Of a DNA stretch of 11,817 bases, positions 5,550 to 11,817 are shown in pieces. The position numbers and the translations under genes were made by a program. The stretch covers positions 1 through 11,817 of the forward strand of contig JAUXFZ010000031.1 in assembly GCA_030622585.1 (NCBI GenBank), given 5' to 3'. Positions within the stretch are counted from its first letter, which is position 1. Each line of letters begins with the position of its first letter. This DNA comes from Myxococcales bacterium (lineage in GTDB: Bacteria; Myxococcota_A; Polyangia; Polyangiales; Houyiibacteriaceae). The notes beneath the pieces were generated by a model, which was not told the origin of the DNA, did no database searches, and saw only the letters and a list, made by a program, of their open reading frames with translations.

Positions 5550-7025
5550 CTAGGTCGCGCCGGTTTTCTTACTGATGCCGAGCTTCTTCATGCGTGACCG
5601 AAGCGTGTTGGGATGCAGCCCGAGGATGACAGCGGCGCCCCGATCGCCCTCCATGCGCCATTCGGTTTGCTCGAGAACGCTGACGATATGCTCGCGTTCG
5701 ACGTCGTCGAGCGTGCGGTGCTCGGAAGTCAATGCTGGAGACGTCGGCCTGATCTCGAGCGCCTCGTCCACCCGAAGGGTTGCGTCGGTCGTCAGGATCA
5801 TCGCTCGTTCGATCACGTTTTCGAGCTCGCGCACGTTGCCCGGCCAGTCATAGCGTTGAAGAGCAGCTTGAACGTTGTTCGGAACATGCTCGATTGGCTT
5901 TGCGAGCTTCGCCGACAACTTCGCGACGAAGTGAGCCACCAGCTGCGGGATGTCGTCCCTGCGGTCTCGCAACGGAGGCACTTCCACGGGAAAAACGTTG
6001 AGCCGGTAGTACAGGTCGTCTCGGAAGTCGCCCGCCCAAACGGCTTTGGCCAGGTCGCGGTTGGTGGCGGCGACGATGCGAACGTCCACTTCGATGGTGC
6101 GTGAGCCGCCGAGGCGCTCGAGCTCCCCTTCCTGGATCACCCGGAGCAGCTTGGCCTGAAGCGCGAGGGGCAGCTCGCCAACCTCGTCGAGGAAGATCGT
6201 TCCGCCGTGCGCCAACTCGAAACGGCCAATTCTGCGGGCCGACGCGCCGGTAAACGCCCCTTTTTCGTGCCCAAATAGCTCGCTTTCGATCAGCGTCGAG
6301 GGCAGTGAAGCGCAGTTCACTTTGACCAGCGGCCGCTTGCTTCTCTTGCTCAGGTTGTGGACCGCCCTGGCCACGAGCTCCTTGCCCACCCCGGTCTCAC
6401 CGAGAACGAGAACCGTCGCATCGGTTGCTGCCACTTGCTCGATTCGATGCTTGGTCTTCGCGAGGGAATCGCTCTTCCCGATGATCTCTTCGAAATTGTG
6501 GCTCCCTTGAATCTCTTCGCGCAGATAGGTGTTCTCGGCCTCGAGCTGCTCCTTGAGCTGTTGGACCTCGGCAAGGGCACCGCGTAGCGCTTCCTCCTGG
6601 CGTTTGCGTTCACTGATGTCGTTGAAGGTAACCACCGCACCAGCCAGCTGCCCTTTCTCATCGCGGATGGGGGTGCTCACGTACTCGACCGGCAGGCTGG
6701 TTCCGTCTTTGCGCCAGAACACCTCATCATCGACTCGGTGAACCTCACCGTCCTTGAAGGCACTGTAGATTGGGCAGGCTTCGCGCTGGTATTCCGAGCC
6801 GTCGGATCGGGTATGGTGAATGATCGCGTGCTGCGGCTTGCCGATTAGCTCCTCGGCCGACCAGCCGAGCATCTGTGCCGCGGCCGGGTTGACGAAAGTC
6901 GTGAGTCCATCTCGATCGAGCCCGTAGATGCCCTCGCCAGCGCATTGCAGGATGAGCTCGTTCCGGCGCTCGAGCGCCTCGATGGTCGTCGATGACTTCG
7001 GTTCGGTGTCGGAACGTGGCGGCAT
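5550..7025 (-). CDS. PAS-domain sigma-54-dependent transcriptional activator (bEBP), Fis-type HTH
   Basis: This is an enhancer-binding protein that uses ATP to open sigma-54 RNA polymerase complexes. It has a PAS sensor domain at about 20-135 (EGIYGLDRDGLTTFVNPAAA; conserved REACPIY with Cys84) and a coiled-coil linker at about 137-172. The AAA+ domain at about 178-410 carries Walker A GETGVGKE (209-216), the sigma-54 contact loop GAFTGA (256-261), Walker B GTIFLDE (275-281) and WPGNVRELEN (394-403). A Fis-like helix-turn-helix lies at about 440-485 (NTLRSRMKKLGI). It has no receiver or GAF domain, so it likely senses a small molecule, redox state or partner through PAS. Start ATG 7025 lies 9 bases after the lipase stop with no clear Shine-Dalgarno, so it may be co-transcribed with the lipase. 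A -24/-12 promoter and palindromic sites lie directly downstream, so its target is very probably the adjacent operon. Confidence 0.96.
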   Translation of the reverse strand: MPPRSDTEPKSSTTIEALERRNELILQCAGEGIYGLDRDGLTTFVNPAAAQMLGWSAEELIGKPQHAIIHHTRSDGSEYQREACPIYSAFKDGEVHRVDDEVFWRKDGTSLPVEYVSTPIRDEKGQLAGAVVTFNDISERKRQEEALRGALAEVQQLKEQLEAENTYLREEIQGSHNFEEIIGKSDSLAKTKHRIEQVAATDATVLVLGETGVGKELVARAVHNLSKRSKRPLVKVNCASLPSTLIESELFGHEKGAFTGASARRIGRFELAHGGTIFLDEVGELPLALQAKLLRVIQEGELERLGGSRTIEVDVRIVAATNRDLAKAVWAGDFRDDLYYRLNVFPVEVPPLRDRRDDIPQLVAHFVAKLSAKLAKPIEHVPNNVQAALQRYDWPGNVRELENVIERAMILTTDATLRVDEALEIRPTSPALTSEHRTLDDVEREHIVSVLEQTEWRMEGDRGAAVILGLHPNTLRSRMKKLGISKKTGAT

Positions 7026-7032
7026 GGATCGT

Positions 7033-7054
7033 GCCTAGGCCGCCAACAAGTCGC
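7033..7054. repeat. 22-bp direct repeat, copy 2 (3' end of lipase gene)
   Basis: This is an exact match to 3474-3495. On the minus strand it supplies the last codons (RDLLAA) and the TAG stop of the lipase gene plus two further bases. The two copies are 3,559 bp apart, start to start, and enclose the whole sigma-54 regulator, PNPOx and hydrolase unit. An exact 22-mer recurring by chance in 12 kb is very unlikely. Confidence 0.95.
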
Positions 7055-8330
7055 GTAAGGCCTCGTAGACGTCGGGGTGGTTGGCGATGTGGACGTGATT
7101 CATCCCTGGGAACACCGTTCCGCCTGAAAAATGGATGCGGCGGGCGTGCTCGGGTGCCTCGCCGGATGCGCTCGGCAGACGAACCATCAAATCACCGAGC
7201 AGCTGGCCGAGTGGATGCTCGGGGTCACGCGCGATCGTTGCGGCCAGAAAGTAGTAACCGACCCCATCGACCAGGGGCACGTTGCGGCGGGCATCGGCGA
7301 ACACTTCGTCTGGATCTTTGCCTTCCCATTCTTCGTCGATGGTGTAGCCGTAGCGAAGATCTTTGACGCCGGCGCTCCGACTATCGAGCAACTCGGCTGG
7401 GACGTGCGCACCCGCCGCGTCCACCTTACGTAAGACGTTGGTAAGCACGTTGACCGCTTTTTCGAGCGGAGCTCCGAGATGCGGAGAGCCGATACACGCG
7501 ACGTGGCGGAGATGTGTAACCCAGGGCTCGTCGTGTTCACGGGCATAGTGCGCGGCGCTACGCACGACCAAGCCACCCATGCTGTGCCCGACGAGCGTGA
7601 TCTCTTCGACCGGGACGGGGTACGCGCTCAGCACTTCGGTGAGCAGCGTTGCCAGTGCGCGCCCGTTCTCGGAAATGTGCCTGCCGGTGTTGTATCGAAG
7701 ATAGATCGGCGTGTAGCCGAGGTCGTCGGCGAGACGCGTCCCGAACGTGACGTCGGGATCGCCATAGTGCTCCTCTGACGACAGGCTCCAGAGCCACTCG
7801 GTGGCGGCCAGGCTGTGCACGAAGACGCAGACCTTGCTCGTCGGGTTCGCAAAGGCGGCGGCGAAGGCTTCCGGGGTGGCGGGCAGGTGCCGTCCGTGGT
7901 GCCGAAGGGTCATGCCGAGGTCGAGCCGGCTGTTTTTTCGGCTCAGATGATCGCCCCAAAACCCGTTGAGGGATGCCTGCAGGTAGTCGACGTACCAGCT
8001 CGCGGTCCCTGCCGCGCTCGAGCGGAGTGGCGTGGCAAGGTCGAGCTCGTCTGTGTCGGACGCCTGATCGAGGCCGGCTTCGGCAACATCCGCAACGGCA
8101 TTGACCGTGAAGCGGGTGATCCCGTTGATCACCCGGATCGACTCGAAGACGCCTCCGGAAATCGCGGTCTCGACGCCCGTGATGGCCTTGGCGGTGCTCG
8201 TGACCGGCTCGACAGGCGCAAACCGGCGCACGGACCGCTCGACGACCGCGTCGTGTGTCCGTTGGGCGAGATTGGTCGTCTCCTCGACCACGTCGAATAC
8301 CAAGTCGATGAATCCCCGTGCGCGTCTCAT
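7035..8330 (-). CDS. Alpha/beta hydrolase, lipase/esterase (PGAP1-like)
   Basis: The protein is a 431-residue serine hydrolase. VHSLAATEW (171-179) corresponds to the oxyanion loop. GHSMGG (248-253) is the nucleophile elbow with Ser250. GDLMVR (379-384) places a candidate acid at Asp380, and FPGMNHVHIANHP (407-419) the catalytic His (His412). The pattern resembles PGAP1-like lipases and triacylglycerol lipase-like esterases; its lipid or ester substrate is unknown. The N-terminal 150 residues form a helical extension without a clear signal peptide (FDVVEETTNLAQRTHDAVVERS). ATG 8330 is chosen; the frame extends to a TTG at 8369, but those 13 residues look non-coding and would approach the divergent lipoprotein start. 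Its last codons and stop lie in the 22-bp repeat found again at 3474. The sigma-54 activator follows 9 bases later. Confidence 0.9.
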   Translation of the reverse strand: MRRARGFIDLVFDVVEETTNLAQRTHDAVVERSVRRFAPVEPVTSTAKAITGVETAISGGVFESIRVINGITRFTVNAVADVAEAGLDQASDTDELDLATPLRSSAAGTASWYVDYLQASLNGFWGDHLSRKNSRLDLGMTLRHHGRHLPATPEAFAAAFANPTSKVCVFVHSLAATEWLWSLSSEEHYGDPDVTFGTRLADDLGYTPIYLRYNTGRHISENGRALATLLTEVLSAYPVPVEEITLVGHSMGGLVVRSAAHYAREHDEPWVTHLRHVACIGSPHLGAPLEKAVNVLTNVLRKVDAAGAHVPAELLDSRSAGVKDLRYGYTIDEEWEGKDPDEVFADARRNVPLVDGVGYYFLAATIARDPEHPLGQLLGDLMVRLPSASGEAPEHARRIHFSGGTVFPGMNHVHIANHPDVYEALRDLLAA

Positions 8331-8386
8331 ATGGGGCGGAGTATGAACCGCTTGAGGGGCGGGACGCAAAGTGCTCCACTACGGCC

Positions 8387-9085
8387 ATGAATCTGAACCG
8401 TTCGCTTCATGTGCTGGCAATGGCTGTTGCGCTCCTGCTGGTTACGGCCTGTCAGAGCAAGGGCCCGACCCCAAAAGACGGGGCCCCTTCGACCGGCCCG
8501 ACACCATCCGGCGTGATCGAAGCCGAAGGCTCACAAGACCCGCACGCCGGAATGGCTCCGCCGAACAGTCCCCACCCTGGCGGCACGGCCTCTGGCCAGC
8601 CTGACGCGTCGGGGATGATCGACGTCGGGGCAGTCTCTTTCAAGCTGCCCCCCAAGTGGGAAGCCCAACAGCCCAACTCGTCGATGCGTCGCGCCCAGGT
8701 GAGCGCCTCGGGGTCCGCGGGACCGGCCGAGCTCATCGTCTATTTTTTCGGGCCGCAAGGCGCAGGCACCGCAAAGGCGAACATCGACCGCTGGATCGGA
8801 CAGTTCGCCAACGCCGATGGTTCACCGATCTCGGACGCGAAGCAGAGCACGAGCGAGATCTCGACTTTCGAGGTGACCCAAGTCGAGGTCGCCGGCCAGT
8901 ACGCCGGCGGAATGGCTGCAGCAGGACAGGCGCAGCCGGTCAAGGGTGGTCAGCGCTTGCTTGCCGCCATCGTCAACACCGACGGCGGCCCCTACTACTT
9001 CAAGTTTCTCGGGCCGGACGCAACGGTAACGGCACACCGTGCGGCGTTCGACGATGTGATCGCGTCGGTCATTTCCTCGCCGTAG
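8387..9085 (+). CDS. Lipoprotein of unknown function, PsbP/Mog1-like domain suspected
   Basis: The 232-residue product starts with a lipoprotein signal peptide (MNLNRSLHVLAMAVALLLVTA) and the lipobox VTAC, so Cys22 should be lipidated and the protein anchored to a membrane. A disordered linker rich in Pro, Gly and Ser follows (about 23-75), including PHAGMAPPNSPHPGG. The folded part (about 76-232) has VSFKLPPKWEAQQPNSSMR, VYFFGPQGAGTAKANIDRW and a C-terminal FKFLGPDATVTAHRAAFDDVI. This domain occurs in lipoproteins of Planctomycetes and Myxococcota and suggests a PsbP/Mog1-type fold; no function is known to me. ATG 8387 is chosen because it gives a proper signal peptide; the upstream frame to 8318 overlaps the divergent lipase start. 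The ribosome binding site is weak. The start codons of this gene and the lipase are 56 bases apart, so their promoters share that space. Confidence 0.85.
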   Translation: MNLNRSLHVLAMAVALLLVTACQSKGPTPKDGAPSTGPTPSGVIEAEGSQDPHAGMAPPNSPHPGGTASGQPDASGMIDVGAVSFKLPPKWEAQQPNSSMRRAQVSASGSAGPAELIVYFFGPQGAGTAKANIDRWIGQFANADGSPISDAKQSTSEISTFEVTQVEVAGQYAGGMAAAGQAQPVKGGQRLLAAIVNTDGGPYYFKFLGPDATVTAHRAAFDDVIASVISSP

Positions 9086-9094
9086 CCGCCCAAT

Positions 9095-9120
9095 TTCGTT
9101 CGTCAGACTTGGCGAACGAA
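9095..9120 (+). terminator. Hairpin after the lipoprotein gene
   Basis: TTCGTTCG (9095-9102) pairs with CGAACGAA (9113-9120). A C-G pair and a wobble extend it to ten pairs with a 6-nt loop. It sits 9 bases after the lipoprotein stop. No U tract follows, so it could be a 3' stabilising stem or a Rho-linked end rather than an intrinsic terminator. Confidence 0.4.
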
Positions 9121-9257
9121 CGCATACTGCCCGCGTGGCAGGAGCAGGGCGACAACGAGGGGCGATACGGCCCACCGACCTGCGCCGCCGATCTTGGCTA
9201 GTCCAAGCGATCGCCTTCTCGCACTCGAGCTCGGTCTCGCCGGCGTGGCGACGGGTG

Positions 9258-10193
9258 ATGACTGTCTCCACATACTTCCTCCTGTGGGTGTTGCTTTCGG
9301 CGCTCGCACCCCTGTGGATCCCGGTCGCATTCGTGGTCGGTATCTTTCGCGGGTGCTCGTTTGTCATCCTGCGCTTGATGATGTTCTTGTGGGCCTACCT
9401 AGCGACGGAGCTCGTCGGCCTGGTCGCTGCCGCGGGAATCTACCTGATCACCCCGGGCAACCTCGAACGCCGCGAGGTTCTGTTCTTCCGGCTCGAGTGC
9501 TGGTGGGGCAACCTCATGTTCGAATGGCTCTGCTTGTTTCTTTCGCTCACGGCATCGATTGAAGGCGAAGAGCAGATCCTCCCCGGCCCGGTCTTGGTGT
9601 TCATCCGCCACGCGAGCATCATCGACACACTCCTCCCGGTCGCCTTTCTGTCCAACGCCACGGGCCTGCGGCTTCGGTACGTATTCAAGCGCGAGCTATT
9701 GATCGACCCGTGCCTCGACGTCGCTGGCCATGCTTCGCACTACTACTTCATCGACCGCGGCGGCGATACGGATGAAGAGCTGGCGAACATTCGACAGCTC
9801 GCCGACAATCTCGGCGAACGAGGCGTGCTGCTCTACCCCGAAGGCACCCGCTTCACCGAGCGCAAGAAGCGGATTGCTATCGAGAGACTTGCCGAGACCC
9901 ACCCCGACCTAGTGCCCCTGGCCGAGTCGCTCCAGCACTGTCTTCCTCCCAAACCCGGCGCCGCACTCACCCTCCTCGACACCGCCCCCGACGCCGACGT
10001 GCTCATCGTCGCGCACCGCGGTCTCGAGGGCATGGCCGAAGTCTCGGACTTGCTGAGTGGCGCTGTCGTCGGGAAAACGGTCCAGATCCGTATCTGGCGC
10101 ATCAACGCCGCCGACATCCCACAGGGAGAAGCGCGGCGGCGTTGGTTGTTTGGTTGGTGGAAACGCGTCGACGATTTCGTCAGCGCGCCCTAG
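9258..10193 (+). CDS. Lysophospholipid/1-acyl-glycerol-3-phosphate acyltransferase family (PlsC-like)
   Basis: This is a membrane acyltransferase that probably moves a fatty acyl group onto a lysolipid or other acceptor. The catalytic HX4D motif is RHASIID (His118, Asp123), and LLYPEGTR (191-198) is motif III. PPKPGA (230-235) is the later Pro-containing motif. The first about 70 residues form two to three hydrophobic segments (FLLWVLLSALAPLWIPVAFVV and MMFLWAYLATELVGLVAAAG). A further hydrophobic stretch precedes the active site (LMFEWLCLFLSL). ATG 9258 (or GTG 9255) is chosen; the open frame reaches 9135, but the added 41 residues are polar and unlike an acyltransferase start. The 172 bases between the lipoprotein stop and this start hold a hairpin and no other gene that I can support. 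It is convergent with the helicase gene, with 6 bases between stops. Confidence 0.88.
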   Translation: MTVSTYFLLWVLLSALAPLWIPVAFVVGIFRGCSFVILRLMMFLWAYLATELVGLVAAAGIYLITPGNLERREVLFFRLECWWGNLMFEWLCLFLSLTASIEGEEQILPGPVLVFIRHASIIDTLLPVAFLSNATGLRLRYVFKRELLIDPCLDVAGHASHYYFIDRGGDTDEELANIRQLADNLGERGVLLYPEGTRFTERKKRIAIERLAETHPDLVPLAESLQHCLPPKPGAALTLLDTAPDADVLIVAHRGLEGMAEVSDLLSGAVVGKTVQIRIWRINAADIPQGEARRRWLFGWWKRVDDFVSAP

Positions 10194-10199
10194 CTCGGA

Positions 10200-11453
<1,254 letters not shown>

Positions 11454-11460
11454 GCGTTGA

Positions 11461-11760
11461 TTACCAGCGTCCGCCGCCGCCGCCGCCGCCTGAACCACCA
11501 CGGTCGTTGCGGGGACGATCGTTGGCCGTGTCGACTCGGATGGTGCGACCGTCCAGTGTGGAGCCGTTGAGCTCCTCGACTGCACGGCCTGCGCTGCCCT
11601 CGTCCTCATACGTCACGAAGCCGAAGCCCCGCGAGCGACCGGTTTCCCGATCGGTGATCACCTTGGCCTCGGCCACGTTGCCACAGGCTTCGAAAGCCTG
11701 CTGAAGCTCGCTGTCGGTCGTGTTCCAGCTGAGGCCACCTACGAATAGTTTCTTGCTCAT
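11461..11760 (-). CDS. RRM-type RNA-binding protein with glycine-rich tail
   Basis: The 99-residue protein is a single RNA recognition motif, as in the bacterial cold-inducible Rbp family. RNP2 is LFVGGL (5-10) and RNP1 is RGFGFVTY (44-51), with the aromatic residues that stack on RNA. VEELNGSTLDGRTIRV (61-76) completes the fold. The tail (about 81-99) is Arg/Gly-rich and ends in seven consecutive glycines followed by RW. It probably acts as an RNA chaperone or co-factor with the helicase encoded directly downstream. Upstream, the minus strand has a purine-rich agagaaaaagac before the ATG rather than a canonical Shine-Dalgarno. The promoter is near or beyond the window edge. Confidence 0.94.
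   Translation of the reverse strand: MSKKLFVGGLSWNTTDSELQQAFEACGNVAEAKVITDRETGRSRGFGFVTYEDEGSAGRAVEELNGSTLDGRTIRVDTANDRPRNDRGGSGGGGGGGRW
11471..11487. repeat. CCG trinucleotide repeat coding the glycine tail
   Basis: Five and two-thirds units of CCG (GGC on the coding strand) encode most of the polyglycine run of the RRM protein. Slippage would change the number of glycines in steps of one without breaking the frame. Confidence 0.8.
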
Positions 11761-11817
11761 TGTCTTTTTCTCTCATCTTATCTGCGAAGCATCACGTCCG
11801 GAGCTCTCCCCGTACGC

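Noticed and set aside
8331..8386. Sigma-70 promoter for the lipoprotein gene
   Set aside because: TTGAGG at 8352 has no credible -10 box 16-18 bases downstream, so it is not annotated.
7558..8388. 276-codon minus-strand ORF overlapping the lipase gene
   Set aside because: Shadow frame with Arg/His-rich low-quality sequence; the lipase frame carries the catalytic residues.
8822..9367. 181-codon minus-strand ORF across the lipoprotein/acyltransferase junction
   Set aside because: No recognisable motif, and it covers two better-supported genes; most likely chance.
11454..11609. N-terminal extension of the helicase to 11609
   Set aside because: It lies inside the RRM gene in another frame and is Ala/Thr/Ser-rich; helicase homology begins at the GTG at 11453.

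Overview
The window is a GC-rich, densely packed bacterial chromosomal segment with twelve protein-coding loci: eleven genes and one deletion remnant. There are no RNA genes, transposases, integrases or CRISPR arrays that I can see. The gene set suggests a Myxococcota-like or other deltaproteobacterial-type Gram-negative: an MsrA-MsrB fusion, a PAS-type sigma-54 activator, an RRM protein with a glycine tail, a PsbP/Mog1-like lipoprotein and short intergenic spaces. This placement is an inference from gene style, not a marker-based assignment.

Layout. Bases 1-2316 (+) hold the end of a methionine sulfoxide reductase MsrA-MsrB fusion. A 146-residue HELGH protein follows, and then a TIGR04053-type radical SAM/SPASM enzyme whose start overlaps the HELGH stop (TGATG). 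Bases 2325-3449 (-) encode an acyl-CoA dehydrogenase that meets the radical SAM gene tail to tail. Bases 3514-7025 (-) form what looks like a self-contained sigma-54 regulon. A PAS-AAA+-Fis activator (5550-7025) lies upstream of a -24/-12 promoter (5433-5448) with CCACG/CGTGG inverted half-sites about 90-113 bp upstream of the predicted start. This promoter leads into a 25-codon remnant of an isochorismatase-family gene, a PNPOx-like flavoprotein and an exported aspartate-nucleophile alpha/beta hydrolase, all joined by ATGA overlaps. A perfect 12-bp hairpin ends the operon. Bases 7035-8330 (-) encode a GHSMG lipase/esterase just upstream of the activator.

Bases 8387-9085 (+) encode a lipoprotein divergent from the lipase. 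Bases 9258-10193 (+) encode a PlsC-type acyltransferase. Bases 10200-11760 (-) hold an RRM protein followed by a RhlE-like DEAD-box helicase, a likely cold or RNA-remodelling operon.

The most striking feature is an exact 22-bp direct repeat at 3474-3495 and 7033-7054. The second copy is the 3' end of the lipase gene, including its stop. The two copies bracket precisely the sigma-54 regulon, so the regulon looks like a cassette placed at the 3' end of the lipase gene, which once may have been followed directly by the acyl-CoA dehydrogenase. Inside the cassette, the isochorismatase-like gene appears to have lost its core by an in-frame deletion while keeping its strong ribosome binding site and its ATGA junction with the next gene.
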